A model generated the notes under the pieces. The model searched no databases. It was not told where the DNA came from and saw only the letters and a list, made by a program, of their open reading frames with translations. This document shows positions 1 to 8,364 of a stretch of DNA of 64,000 bases, piece by piece. The stretch is taken from contig NZ_JBHRYB010000001.1 in assembly GCF_042648445.1 (NCBI RefSeq), positions 620,001-684,000 on the forward strand. The letters run 5' to 3'. The translations under genes were made by a program, and so were the position numbers. Within the stretch, counting starts at the first letter, position 1; each line of letters starts with the position of its first letter. The stretch is from Bacterioplanoides pacificum. GTDB lineage: Bacteria; Pseudomonadota; Gammaproteobacteria; Pseudomonadales; Oceanobacteraceae.

Positions 1-381
1 ATTCTGATGGCCATTCTGAGTTCGGTGCGCAGCACCACCGGCCTGATCGTGACGACGGTATTTACCTGCATTGGTGCAAACGTAATGACCGCCGACCAGT
101 ACATTGCCATCGTATTGCCCGGACGTATGTATAAACTGGAATACGCTCGTCGTGGACTGGCCTCAAAAAATCTGTCGCGCACTCTGGAAGATGCGGCGAC
201 GTTAACCTCACCTCTGATTCCCTGGAACACCTGCGGTGCCTATATGGCCGGTACTCTGGGGGTGGCAACCTTGTCTTACCTGCCGTATGCCTTCTTTAAC
301 TTATTGGGTCCGGTGTTGTGTGTGGCGTTTGCGGTTGCTCATTTCCGCATCGTTCCGCTGGAAAGTGAACAAAACGCCTGA
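1..381 (+). CDS. Na+/H+ antiporter NhaC family, C-terminal part (5' end outside window)
   Basis: The frame is open from base 1 and ends at TGA 379-381, so only the last ~126 residues are seen. Hydrophobic segments alternate with the polar stretch TSPLIPWNTCGAY (about residues 69-81), a signature of NhaC-type antiporter C-termini. NhaC antiporters exchange Na+ for H+ across the inner membrane. The first visible ATG (base 7) lies inside a transmembrane segment and is not the real start. A hairpin terminator follows 40 bases later. Family assignment is good; the substrate is inferred from the family only. Confidence 0.8.
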   Translation: MLMAILSSVRSTTGLIVTTVFTCIGANVMTADQYIAIVLPGRMYKLEYARRGLASKNLSRTLEDAATLTSPLIPWNTCGAYMAGTLGVATLSYLPYAFFNLLGPVLCVAFAVAHFRIVPLESEQNA

Positions 382-422
382 GCCGCGGATGGCCCGGGCT
401 ACTGAGAAGTGCTGACCAGGCT

Positions 423-452
423 CGCGTTATGTTGTCATAACGCGGGCTTTTT
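423..452 (+). terminator. Rho-independent terminator after nhaC-like gene
   Basis: A perfect 9-bp stem (CGCGTTATG 423-431 with CATAACGCG 436-444, loop TTGT) is followed within three bases by a run of five T. It lies between the converging nhaC-like gene and the gcvR-like gene. Confidence 0.8.
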
Positions 453-486
453 ACGCTTTGGGGTTTTTACGTTTGTGGTGGTGTTA

Positions 487-1002
487 TTAATCGAGCGTGA
501 TTTCCACCATCAGGTCATTGGAAATGGCTTCCAGGGCATCAGCCAGCTGGTCGGCGTCAAACGTTTGTGGCACCCGTAATTGGGCCAGGGTGCGGAACAG
601 CGGTACGGCACTCATTTCTGCACTGTCGCAGTTCGTGGTTAACTCCAGTACGTTAACGCCCATTTTCGCCAGTGTCTGAGACACTTCACGGACGATGCCC
701 GGGCGGTCGTTACCCACCAGGCTGAGGGTCAGATCTTTGCTGGAGACATCGTCACCGGCTTCACTGCTGTGTTCCACGGCTACCTGCAGGCCGTTGGCGC
801 TCAGTGCCGCCAGTGCGTCGCTGAGCGGCTGGCTGTTACTGGCGTCAACGCTGACGCGCAGGATGCCGGCAAATTTACCGGCCATGTGTGACATACGGCT
901 TTCCAGCCAGTTGCCGCCGTGTTCGGCGATGACGCCGGACAGTTGTTCTACGATACCGGGTTTGTCATCGGCGATGACGGTTAACACCAGAAATGTCGAC
1001 AT
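487..1002 (-). CDS. GcvR-like protein with two ACT domains
   Basis: 171 residues beginning MSTFLVLTVIADDKPGIVEQ. The frame holds two ACT domains: residues ~1-80 with the DKPGIVEQL motif, and ~88-165 with NDRPGIVREVSQ. Duplicated ACT domains and this length fit the GcvR/YpmA group, which in E. coli antagonises the glycine-cleavage activator GcvA. The frame stays open 27 codons further upstream. I chose ATG 1002 because ACT homology begins there and AAAGGA lies about 8 bases upstream. No GcvA partner is in view, so the regulatory role is inferred. It is transcribed divergently from hom, another amino-acid gene. Confidence 0.75.
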   Translation of the reverse strand: MSTFLVLTVIADDKPGIVEQLSGVIAEHGGNWLESRMSHMAGKFAGILRVSVDASNSQPLSDALAALSANGLQVAVEHSSEAGDDVSSKDLTLSLVGNDRPGIVREVSQTLAKMGVNVLELTTNCDSAEMSAVPLFRTLAQLRVPQTFDADQLADALEAISNDLMVEITLD

Positions 1003-1242
1003 GGAGAATCCTTTATCAGCTACATCAGTCAGAGATGGTTCAGACCTTAGCACAGCCGTTGCGGCATGAAAAAACAACTGCACCGGCCAGCCTTATCCGG
1101 GCGTGTTTCTGCTGGCCCGGCTTTATGGTGCAGGGCGGTGGGTTTATGGTACATTGCTGAACTTTATTGCCGGCGCCAGACCTGAAGTCGGGCGGCGCTG
1201 AATTCATACACATACTGAGAATTTTCTCGAAAGGAGATGACC

Positions 1243-2541
1243 TTGAAACCGGTTAAAGTGGGTATCTGTGGTTTAGGTACAGTTGGCAGTGGCACCGTTA
1301 ATGTTCTGACCAACAATGCACAAGACATTGCACGCCGGGCGGGTCGTGAGATTATTATCGGGCAGGTCGGTGCGCGTCGCGATAATCCGGCCTGCGACAC
1401 TTCCGGCATGGACGTCAGTCGCGATATTTTTGCCGTGGCAAAAAATCCGGAAATCGACATTGTGGTCGAACTGATTGGTGGTTATGACGTTGCCCGGGAA
1501 CTGGTGCTGACCGCGATTGAACATGGTAAACACGTAGTGACCGCCAATAAGGCGTTAATCGCAGTACACGGCGATGAAATTTTTGCCGCGGCGGAAGCCA
1601 AGGGTGTTTCTGTGATGTATGAAGCCGGTGTAGCCGGTGGTATTCCGATTATTAAAGCGGTACGGGAAGGTCTGGCGGCCAACCGTATTAACTGGCTGGC
1701 GGGCATTATTAACGGTACCGGTAACTTTATCCTGACCGAAATGCGCGACAAAGGCCGCGATTTTGATGATGTATTAAAAGAAGCTCAACAGCTGGGTTAT
1801 GCCGAAGCGGACCCGACGTTTGACGTTGAGGGGATTGATGCGGCGCACAAGCTGACCATTTTATCGTCGATTGCTTATGGCATTCCGCTGCAGTTTGAGC
1901 GTTGTTATACCGAAGGTATTGGCAACATCACTCCTGACGATGTCGAATATGCTGAAGAGCTGGGCTACCGCATTAAACATCTGGGTGTCAGCTGCCGCAG
2001 TGAAAACGGCATTGATCTGCGTGTTCACCCGACCATGATTCCGGTGGCGCGTCCGATTGCGACGGTTGATGGTGTGTTAAATGCCGTGATGGTGAACGGT
2101 GATGCAGTCGGTGACACCTTGTACGTGGGTGCCGGCGCCGGTGCCGGGCCAACCGCGTCGGCGGTGGTTGCGGATGTGGTGGATCTGGCGCGGGCGATTG
2201 ATGCGCCGGCTTCTGCCCGGGTTAATCATCTGGCATTTAACCAGATCGATGATGTCAGCGTGCTGCCGATGGAAGAGGTGGAAACCGCTTATTACCTGCG
2301 TATCGAAGCGCTGGATAAGGCTGGGGTGCTGGCGAATGTGGCGTCGATTCTGAGTGAGCGTGGCATCAATATCGAAGCCATTATTCAGAAAGAACCCAAA
2401 GATGAAGATAAAATGGCGCAGATTATCCTGCTGACCCACCGGATTGTGGAAAAAACCATGAACGAAGCCATCGCGGAAATCGAAGCGCTGGCCAGCACCG
2501 TTGGTCAGGTGACCCGCATCCGGGTTGAACATCTGAATTAA
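1243..2541 (+). CDS. hom: homoserine dehydrogenase
   Basis: 432 residues. It reduces aspartate semialdehyde to homoserine in threonine/methionine synthesis. The N-terminal Rossmann motif GICGLGTVGSG is at ~6-16; the catalytic domain includes NGTGNF and a Lys/Asp-rich substrate pocket; a C-terminal ACT domain (~350-430, EALDKAGVLANVA) should give threonine feedback control. An ATG at 1237 is in frame but abuts the Shine-Dalgarno AAGGAG (1231-1236). TTG 1243 has a 6-base spacer and gives the usual family start MKPVKVGICG. thrC, often the next gene, is absent here; a terminator follows instead. Confidence 0.95.
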   Translation: MKPVKVGICGLGTVGSGTVNVLTNNAQDIARRAGREIIIGQVGARRDNPACDTSGMDVSRDIFAVAKNPEIDIVVELIGGYDVARELVLTAIEHGKHVVTANKALIAVHGDEIFAAAEAKGVSVMYEAGVAGGIPIIKAVREGLAANRINWLAGIINGTGNFILTEMRDKGRDFDDVLKEAQQLGYAEADPTFDVEGIDAAHKLTILSSIAYGIPLQFERCYTEGIGNITPDDVEYAEELGYRIKHLGVSCRSENGIDLRVHPTMIPVARPIATVDGVLNAVMVNGDAVGDTLYVGAGAGAGPTASAVVADVVDLARAIDAPASARVNHLAFNQIDDVSVLPMEEVETAYYLRIEALDKAGVLANVASILSERGINIEAIIQKEPKDEDKMAQIILLTHRIVEKTMNEAIAEIEALASTVGQVTRIRVEHLN

Positions 2542-2568
2542 CTATAAGACCTTGGTCTTAGAGGAATG

Positions 2569-2599
2569 GCGTCACACCCCTGTGGGTATGGCGTTTTTT
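2569..2599 (+). terminator. Rho-independent terminator after hom
   Basis: The stem CGTCACACCC (2570-2579) pairs with GGGTATGGCG (2584-2593) with one mismatch and one G-U pair, followed by six T. A smaller dyad AAGACC/GGTCTT lies just upstream at 2545-2558. Confidence 0.7.
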
Positions 2600-2728
2600 C
2601 ATGCCTGTTGATAGTTAAAAATCTGATTGTTTGCACAAGATTTTGTAGTAGTTTTGTAACAAACTATTGCTCAAAAAAAGAGCAGGTATTAGCCTGTGCG
2701 CCGCTTTTTTGTATTGCAGAGGTGCACA

Positions 2729-4087
2729 GTGACTGGAGCGTTTTACCGTTTTGCCGGGATAGTTTGTCTCGGTCTGGGATTATCTCAACCGGCTGTTGCC
2801 GCTGTTTCTGAACAGCAGGCTAAGCGCCTCGGTCAGGATCTGACCCCGGTGGGGGCGGAAAAACTGGGTAACGGTGCCGATATTCCGGCCTGGCGGGGAG
2901 GTCTGGCGCTAGATGCCAGCCATCAGCCGGGTGATTTTCACGCCGATCCGTTTGCTGCTGACGCGCCTCTGTTCCGCATCAGTGCCGCCAATATCGACCA
3001 GCATGAGAAACGTCTGAGTGAAGGCCAGAAAGCGCTGTTGCGCCGTTTTCCTGAGATGTTTTTTGAGGTCTACCCAAGCCGCCGTTCGGCGTCTTATCCG
3101 GATTACGTTTATGACGGTATCCGCACCAATGCCACGCGTGCCGAACTGATGAAATACGGTTCCGGGGTTCGTGGTGCAACGATGTCATCGCCGTTCCCGA
3201 TCCCTGAAAATGGTCTGCAGGTGTTGTGGAACCACACCTTACGTTTCCGTGCCCAGTCGTTTACTTATTCGGGTTACACCGCCACGATCACCGCCAGTGG
3301 CGACCGGGCAGAAACACTGCGCGATTATCAGTATTTCTTTGCCTACAGTGAACCGGGCATGGAGCCGGAAGATCTGGATAACAAAATTTTCTACCTCAAA
3401 CGTAAAACCCTGGCACCGGCAAATCTGGCCGGGCGTATTACTCTGGTACACGAAACCCTCGATCAGGTGCGTTCGCCGCGTAAATCCTGGGTATATGTAC
3501 CGGGCCAGCGTCGTCTGCGCCGTACCCCCGATCTGGCCTACGATACCGCCGATGTAAACACTAACTCCATCCGTACCATTGATCAGGTGGATATGTTTAA
3601 CGGTGCGCCGGATTATTACGACTGGAAGCTGGTTGGCAAACAGGAGATGTACATTCCGTACAACGCCTACAAAGTGCACCAGGGTGAGTTACTGAACGAT
3701 GATATCCTGCTGGATCACCATCTGAATTCCGCCTTGCTGCGTTATGAAGCCCATCGTGTCTGGGTGGTGGAAGCCACGCTGCGGGTTGGTTTTGATCATC
3801 GTTATGCCAAACGTCGTTATTATGTCGATGAAGACTCCTGGTCGATTATTTACGCCGAAGAATACGACGACCAGAGTGGACTGCTGCAGGTGACCGAAGC
3901 GCACCTGATCAACTTCTACGATGTGCAGATGGTGTACCCAACACTGGAAGTTACCTACGATCTGGAAAACAGCCGTTATTATGCTGAAGGTCTGGATAAT
4001 GAACGTGGCGCAACGTTAAACGCCGATCAGAACTTTACCCGCCGTCAGTTTTCTACCAGTGCGGTACGGCGCGAAGCCAAACGCTGA
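2729..4087 (+). CDS. DUF1329 family secreted protein
   Basis: 452 residues from GTG 2729, which follows AGAGG at 2718-2722. An in-frame start at 2696 would place extra charged residues before the signal peptide. The N-terminus (hydrophobic VCLGLGLSQPAVA) is a Sec signal peptide with cleavage near AVA. The rest matches the DUF1329 family of outer-membrane-associated proteins (PA3922-like) with a LolA/LppX-like fold, often encoded near RND lipid exporters. No RND partner is seen here. Motifs such as YVPGQRRLRRTPDLAYD (~260-276) are typical. The molecular function is unknown. Confidence 0.8.
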   Translation: MTGAFYRFAGIVCLGLGLSQPAVAAVSEQQAKRLGQDLTPVGAEKLGNGADIPAWRGGLALDASHQPGDFHADPFAADAPLFRISAANIDQHEKRLSEGQKALLRRFPEMFFEVYPSRRSASYPDYVYDGIRTNATRAELMKYGSGVRGATMSSPFPIPENGLQVLWNHTLRFRAQSFTYSGYTATITASGDRAETLRDYQYFFAYSEPGMEPEDLDNKIFYLKRKTLAPANLAGRITLVHETLDQVRSPRKSWVYVPGQRRLRRTPDLAYDTADVNTNSIRTIDQVDMFNGAPDYYDWKLVGKQEMYIPYNAYKVHQGELLNDDILLDHHLNSALLRYEAHRVWVVEATLRVGFDHRYAKRRYYVDEDSWSIIYAEEYDDQSGLLQVTEAHLINFYDVQMVYPTLEVTYDLENSRYYAEGLDNERGATLNADQNFTRRQFSTSAVRREAKR

Positions 4088-4098
4088 TGGACTTTCCC

Positions 4099-4120
4099 GA
4101 CGGCGCTGACAAGCGCCGTC
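4099..4120 (+). other. 9-bp perfect hairpin between DUF1329 gene and mltC-like gene
   Basis: GACGGCGCT (4099-4107), loop GACA, AGCGCCGTC (4112-4120). There is no T-run directly after it; a T-rich stretch comes 16 bases later (4140-4147). It could be a weak terminator or an mRNA stability hairpin. Confidence 0.45.
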
Positions 4121-4160
4121 GCGGTCATTACACTGTCCTCTTTTTTATCACGGGTGGTCA

Positions 4161-5228
4161 GTGCGTTTTTTTTTTCTGAGCGGATGGCTTTTATTGCTGA
4201 GCTGGAGTGTGCCGCTGCACTCGGCTGAGTTACCGGATAACTTCTCTGAGCTGTCGGATGATGTTCAGGCGGTGATTCTGGAGTACACCTTTTTTGCCGA
4301 GCAAGCCGACCAGGTGTGGGGTGATGAGTTTCAGCAAAGCTCAATCCACAGCATGGTTAAATACCTCGATGACTTTCATACCCGGGTGCGGATCGATTTT
4401 GCTGCCGGCAGCATCCGGGTCGAAACCCGGGGCTCGAAAACACCTCTGCAATCGTTGCAGAAAGCCATTAAAGCCACCTTACTGACCCCGGCTGACCCGA
4501 ATGCAATTGATTTATACACCGCCGCCGACTTTGGCCTGACGGGCAAACCGTTTCTGGCCGGGCAGGTGCTGGATCATGACGGCCAGGCGGTGTTATACCC
4601 CTGGCGGGCGGAGCGCTATGCGGCTTATCTGGTGGCCGAACAACTGCGCCAGGGCGGCGGTAAATACTGGGTCGATATGCCCATGGTGGGTAATTATAAA
4701 CGGATCAGCGCCGATCGTTATCGTATTCCGGTCAGCCGTGCGGCCAAACATTATCGCCTGTCTGAAGCACTGATTTTTGCCATTATGGAAACCGAAAGCA
4801 GTTTTAATCCGATGGCAGTGTCACATGCCAATGCTTATGGCCTGATGCAGGTAATGCGCAATACCGCCGGTAAAGATGTGTTCCAGCGTATTTATCAGCG
4901 TAGCGATAAACCCAGCCGCAATTTTCTGCTCGACCCGGAAAACAATATTGATGTTGGCTCGGCCTATTTGTCGATTTTGCGCGATGTGTATCTGCGTGAT
5001 GTCAAAGGCTGGCTGAAAAAAGAATATTGTATGATTGCCGCTTACAACGGCGGTGCCGGCAATTTATTTAAAGCGTTTGGCAGCGGCCGCAAGCAGGCGC
5101 TGGCGCGCATTAATGCGATGACCACCGAGCAGGTGTATCGCACCATCGTAACGCAGCACCCGAAACACGAATCGCGCAATTATCTGAAAAAAGTAACCCG
5201 GTTTAAGAAGAAATATGTCAGTTGGTGA
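4161..5228 (+). CDS. MltC-like membrane-bound lytic murein transglycosylase
   Basis: 355 residues from GTG 4161. Residues 1-22 form a signal peptide without an obvious lipobox Cys, unlike E. coli MltC (359 aa), which is a lipoprotein. Residues ~30-180 resemble the DUF3393 domain. Residues ~190-350 are a goose-lysozyme-like SLT domain with the catalytic Glu in METESSFNP, followed by AYGLMQV and AAYNGGAGN motifs. It should cleave the glycan strands of peptidoglycan, forming 1,6-anhydro ends. Codons 3-5 form a run of ten T, a slippery homopolymer at the start of the gene. The gene overlaps the next one by 14 bases. Confidence 0.85.
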   Translation: MRFFFLSGWLLLLSWSVPLHSAELPDNFSELSDDVQAVILEYTFFAEQADQVWGDEFQQSSIHSMVKYLDDFHTRVRIDFAAGSIRVETRGSKTPLQSLQKAIKATLLTPADPNAIDLYTAADFGLTGKPFLAGQVLDHDGQAVLYPWRAERYAAYLVAEQLRQGGGKYWVDMPMVGNYKRISADRYRIPVSRAAKHYRLSEALIFAIMETESSFNPMAVSHANAYGLMQVMRNTAGKDVFQRIYQRSDKPSRNFLLDPENNIDVGSAYLSILRDVYLRDVKGWLKKEYCMIAAYNGGAGNLFKAFGSGRKQALARINAMTTEQVYRTIVTQHPKHESRNYLKKVTRFKKKYVSW

Positions 5229-5862
5229 AACTCCGGATGCCCGTTTATTGCAGGCATTATTGTTGCCCGGTGCCGGGCTGAAACAACAGCTCAGCCAGTC
5301 GTTGTTATTGTGGTTGCTGGATATTGATGCCGAGCGCGTGCAGCTGGATGTTGCCCAGATCAGTGCATTCTGGCAACGGTTACCGTATTGGGCGTTTGCC
5401 TGGGCCGGTGGCCGCTTGCTGGCGCAATATATTCTCGATCATCCGGAGCTGGTACGCGGCAAGCGGGTGCTGGACTTTGGTTGCGGCTCGGGGTTGGTGG
5501 GGATTGCGGCGGCAAAAGCCGGTGCCCGGCAGGTGTGGGTCGCCGATCTGGATGATAATGCATTGCTGGCAGCGGCGCACAATGCCGGGCTGAATCAGGT
5601 TGAGCTGATGGCGGTGGATGCGCAGGCCGGCTGGCCGCCGGTGGATGTGTTGCTCGCCAGTGATGTGTTGTATGACATCAGCTCCAGCGCTGACTTACGT
5701 CAGCTGATGTTACAGATACCCGACTGGCTGCTGGCTGAAAATCCACAGGTGGCACCGGATTGGGTAACGCTGCGGCCATTGTATCAGGCGGTCTGCAGTA
5801 CGTTGCCGGCGATTGGTGATTTTGATGACGCAGTGACCCTGACGGTCTATGGTCGCACCTGA
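5215..5862 (+). CDS. Class I SAM methyltransferase, Nnt1/ETFB-lysine methyltransferase-like
   Basis: 215 residues. YWAFAWAGGRLLAQ (~60-73) precedes the SAM motif VLDFGCGSGLVGIAAAKAG (~83-101), acidic D in VADLDDNAL, and DVLLASDVLYD (motif post-I/IV). This layout fits the METTL/ETFB-lysine or nicotinamide N-methylase-like protein methyltransferases. The target is unknown. The start overlaps the mltC-like gene by 14 bases, implying translational coupling. A related paralogue is encoded at 26785-27450 on the other strand, with the same YWAF-WA-G and DFG-GSG blocks. Confidence 0.75.
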   Translation: MSVGETPDARLLQALLLPGAGLKQQLSQSLLLWLLDIDAERVQLDVAQISAFWQRLPYWAFAWAGGRLLAQYILDHPELVRGKRVLDFGCGSGLVGIAAAKAGARQVWVADLDDNALLAAAHNAGLNQVELMAVDAQAGWPPVDVLLASDVLYDISSSADLRQLMLQIPDWLLAENPQVAPDWVTLRPLYQAVCSTLPAIGDFDDAVTLTVYGRT

Positions 5863-5917
5863 AGGGCTGTGGTAGCGTTACGCTATCTTACAGACCGAAT
5901 AGCATAAGGAACGACGG

Positions 5918-6496
5918 ATGAAACTGATTAAACAGGCAATGCTGGCGCTGGTGATGTTGGCCTGGCTGCCGCTGGCACAGGCCGAGGAACTGACGGATAA
6001 CGACGTACAGCGCTGGCTGAAGGCGATGCCAACCCTGACCAGCTGGCTGGAGCAACACGACGATAAGTTGGGCGGCGACAGCGTGATGCAGGAATCGGAG
6101 ACGATGGATCAGGTGTTTGAAAAAGGGGTTGAACAGCTGCGTAAAGAAGGCCTGTACGATGACTTTAATAAGCAGGCCAAACAACAGGGCTTTGCGTCGG
6201 TTGAGGAATGGGCGACCGTGTCACGTGATATCAGCCTGGCGTTTATGGCGATTGAGCTGCAGGATAACCCGGCCAGTGAAGCACAGATGCAGGCCCAGCT
6301 GGAGCAACTGAGCCAGGCTGAAGGGATTCCGGCGGAAGAAAAAGCCATGATGGAAGGTATGATGAAAGCCTCTATCATGATGGTGAAAGCAGCCAAACAA
6401 GTACCGGCCAATAACATTAAAATCGTCAAAGCCCATGCTGATGAGATTGCCCGCCAGTTTAATGAAGACGACGGTGAGCACGACCACGATCACTGA
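5918..6496 (+). CDS. Putative periplasmic protein with His/Asp tail
   Basis: 192 residues. MKLIKQAMLALVMLAWLPLAQA is a clear signal peptide. The mature part is helical and rich in Gln, Glu and Met, and ends with EDDGEHDHDH, a tail that could bind Ni, Zn or Cu. I do not recognise a named family. The length and helical character recall DUF2059-like or Spy-like periplasmic proteins, but no diagnostic motif supports this. It is preceded by GGAACGACGG before ATG 5918 and stands alone between the methyltransferase and a ferritin-like gene. Confidence 0.6.
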   Translation: MKLIKQAMLALVMLAWLPLAQAEELTDNDVQRWLKAMPTLTSWLEQHDDKLGGDSVMQESETMDQVFEKGVEQLRKEGLYDDFNKQAKQQGFASVEEWATVSRDISLAFMAIELQDNPASEAQMQAQLEQLSQAEGIPAEEKAMMEGMMKASIMMVKAAKQVPANNIKIVKAHADEIARQFNEDDGEHDHDH

Positions 6497-6588
6497 TACA
6501 GCGCAATGCAGAGCTGTGATGCGCGGCTAAACTGACATAACAGGCTGGCTGAAAGGCCAGCGGTCAGCCAGCGCAGAGGAGAGAGTGC

Positions 6589-7044
6589 ATGAGTTATTCC
6601 ACCGTTAAAGATGTGCTGGATTACAGCCAGCAGTTGCATGAACACGCCCGTAACCTGTATCAGCAGTTGCGCGATCAGACCCAGCGTGAGCGGGTTGATA
6701 TGATGCTGCAGTTACTGGCCGAGCATGAAAATACGCTGGCGCATTCGATGCAGAATCTGCATGAGCACACCAGTCAGAAGGTGTTGTCGGAATGGCACCA
6801 GTTTGAACCCGGCTCCATTGCCAAAGCACTGGATGGCTGTAAACAGTGTCATCCGGATTTATCCGTGGATGAACTGGTTGAGATTGCGCTGAAAATTGAT
6901 GACTACCTGATCCACTTGTATCGCCAGATGGCCAGCGAAGCTACCAGTGGCGAATCGCGTCAGCTGTTTGAGAATCTGGCGCAGCTGGAGGAAACCGAAA
7001 AGATCCGCACCGTGCGGGCGGCGTTATCCGCCAACGACTGGTAA
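6589..7044 (+). CDS. Small four-helix (ferritin/rubrerythrin-like) protein
   Basis: 151 residues, cytoplasmic, no signal peptide. Glu/His spacing in helices (LLAEHENTLAHSM ~41-53; ENLAQLEETEKIRT ~128-141) and a pair of Cys in GCKQCHPD (~82-89) suggest a helical bundle of the rubrerythrin/ferritin-like type that might hold a metal or sense redox. AGGAGAGAG lies 8 bases before the ATG. It is followed by a hairpin before ruvC, so it is probably a separate unit. The function is unknown; the fold is inferred from pattern only. Confidence 0.5.
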   Translation: MSYSTVKDVLDYSQQLHEHARNLYQQLRDQTQRERVDMMLQLLAEHENTLAHSMQNLHEHTSQKVLSEWHQFEPGSIAKALDGCKQCHPDLSVDELVEIALKIDDYLIHLYRQMASEATSGESRQLFENLAQLEETEKIRTVRAALSANDW

Positions 7045-7070
7045 TTCACCCGGTTTGCTACCCACATCCC

Positions 7071-7112
7071 CGACTCCTGAGTACACTGTGCGCTGACTCA
7101 GGAGTTTCTTTT
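7071..7112 (+). promoter_or_regulatory. Hairpin that buries the ruvC Shine-Dalgarno, with T-run
   Basis: ACTCCTGAGT (7073-7082) pairs perfectly over 10 bp with ACTCAGGAGT (7096-7105), followed by TTCTTTTT. The 3' arm contains GGAG (7101-7104), the only good ribosome site before ruvC ATG 7116. It can act as a terminator of the upstream gene or as a switch on ruvC translation. The loop also contains a CTG-N10-CAG pattern (7086-7101), a weak resemblance to a LexA box. Confidence 0.55.
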
Positions 7113-7115
7113 TGT

Positions 7116-7637
7116 ATGGCCATTATCCTTGGCATTGATCCGGGCTCACGCATTACCGGTTTTGGTGTTATTAACAGCGTTGGGCAAAAAAATGAATACA
7201 TCACCAGCGGTTGTATCCGGCTGGGAGAAGGCGAGCTGGCCTTACGACTGCAGAAAATTTACGACTGTATTGAGACGCTGATCGAACAGCACTGCCCGCA
7301 GGAATTTGCCATCGAACAGGTGTTTATGGGCAAAAATGCCGATTCGGCACTGAAGCTGGGTCAGGCGCGTGGTGTGGCTATTGTTGCCGCTGCACGCCAG
7401 GGATTACCGGTGGCGGAATATGCACCACGGACGATTAAACAGTCGGTGGTGGGTAAAGGCAGTGCCACCAAAGAGCAGGTGCAGCTGATGGTACAACATC
7501 TGTTAAAACTGCCCGGCCGGCCCCAGGCTGATGCCGCGGATGCCTTAGCGATCGCTCTGACTCACGCGCATACCCGGGCCAGCCTGGTGACTCAGGCCGG
7601 TATCAGAAGTTATGCCCGTGGCCGTATGAAGCTCTAG
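7116..7637 (+). CDS. ruvC: crossover junction endodeoxyribonuclease RuvC
   Basis: 173 residues, the same length as E. coli RuvC. It resolves Holliday junctions by symmetric nicking. ILGIDPGSRITGFGVI (4-19) carries the first catalytic Asp (D7); FAIEQVF (~64-70) carries the Glu; and QADAADALAIALTHAH (~136-151) carries the C-terminal Asp pair. ruvA follows 106 bases later rather than overlapping, so ruvAB may have its own promoter as in E. coli. Confidence 0.97.
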   Translation: MAIILGIDPGSRITGFGVINSVGQKNEYITSGCIRLGEGELALRLQKIYDCIETLIEQHCPQEFAIEQVFMGKNADSALKLGQARGVAIVAAARQGLPVAEYAPRTIKQSVVGKGSATKEQVQLMVQHLLKLPGRPQADAADALAIALTHAHTRASLVTQAGIRSYARGRMKL

Positions 7638-7743
7638 CCCTCCTGCACATCCCTGCCTGTGTTAGCCGCTGTATCTGAATTGAGCCGCATAGCGGTTTGC
7701 TGATAGGCTAGGCGCCTTTCTAATCAGTAAGAATTCACAACCC

Positions 7744-8352
7744 ATGATAGGTCGTCTGCAAGGCATTATTCTCGAAAAACAGGCTCCGGATTTATTAATC
7801 GACGTCAACGGCGTGGGTTATGAAGTGCAGGCGCCACTGTCTACCTTTGTCAGTCTGGGCAAAACCGGTGATGTCGCCGTGGTTTATACCCATCTCGCCA
7901 TCCGCGAAGATGCGCATCAGTTGTATGCCTTCAGTGATAAAGGCCAGCGTACCCTGTTCCGTACTCTGATTAAGGTCAGTGGTGTGGGGCCGAAGCTGGC
8001 ACTGGCGATTTTATCTGGTATGGATGTGAATGCTTTTGCTGCCTGTGTTCATGCCGAGGACGTGACGGCGCTGACCAAGTTACCCGGAGTGGGCAAGAAA
8101 ACCGCTGAACGGCTGATCGTGGAAATGCGCGACCGTCTGAAGGAGTGGCAGGCACCGGCACCGTTATGGGCCGCCGTGGATGCGGCGGAGCAGGCCGGTC
8201 AGAATCAGCTGCTGGCAGAGGCCGAAGGTGCGCTGGTGGCACTGGGGTATAAACCAACTGACGCAGCGAAGATGCTGAATAAAGTCGCGGCGGATGGCCT
8301 GTCAGCGGAAGAACTGATCCGCCTGGCATTAAAAAGTACGCTGGGCCGGTAA
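7744..8352 (+). CDS. ruvA: Holliday junction branch migration protein RuvA
   Basis: 202 residues. It binds Holliday junctions as a tetramer and loads RuvB. Domain I (OB fold, 1-64, starts MIGRLQGIILEKQ), domain II with HhH motifs (VSGVGPKLALAILSG ~78-92 and LPGVGKKTAERLIVEM ~112-127), and domain III (~155-202, RuvB contact). The ribosome site before ATG 7744 is weak. It precedes ruvB by 12 bases. Confidence 0.97.
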   Translation: MIGRLQGIILEKQAPDLLIDVNGVGYEVQAPLSTFVSLGKTGDVAVVYTHLAIREDAHQLYAFSDKGQRTLFRTLIKVSGVGPKLALAILSGMDVNAFAACVHAEDVTALTKLPGVGKKTAERLIVEMRDRLKEWQAPAPLWAAVDAAEQAGQNQLLAEAEGALVALGYKPTDAAKMLNKVAADGLSAEELIRLALKSTLGR

Positions 8353-8364
8353 CGGGAAATATTT

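Noticed and set aside
2545..2558. AAGACC/GGTCTT dyad as main hom terminator
   Set aside because: Stem is short with hardly any loop and no T-run; the hairpin at 2569-2599 is far better.
7086..7101. Firm LexA box before ruvC
   Set aside because: Only CTG-N10-CAG is present and the centre is not AT-rich; kept as a weak remark only.
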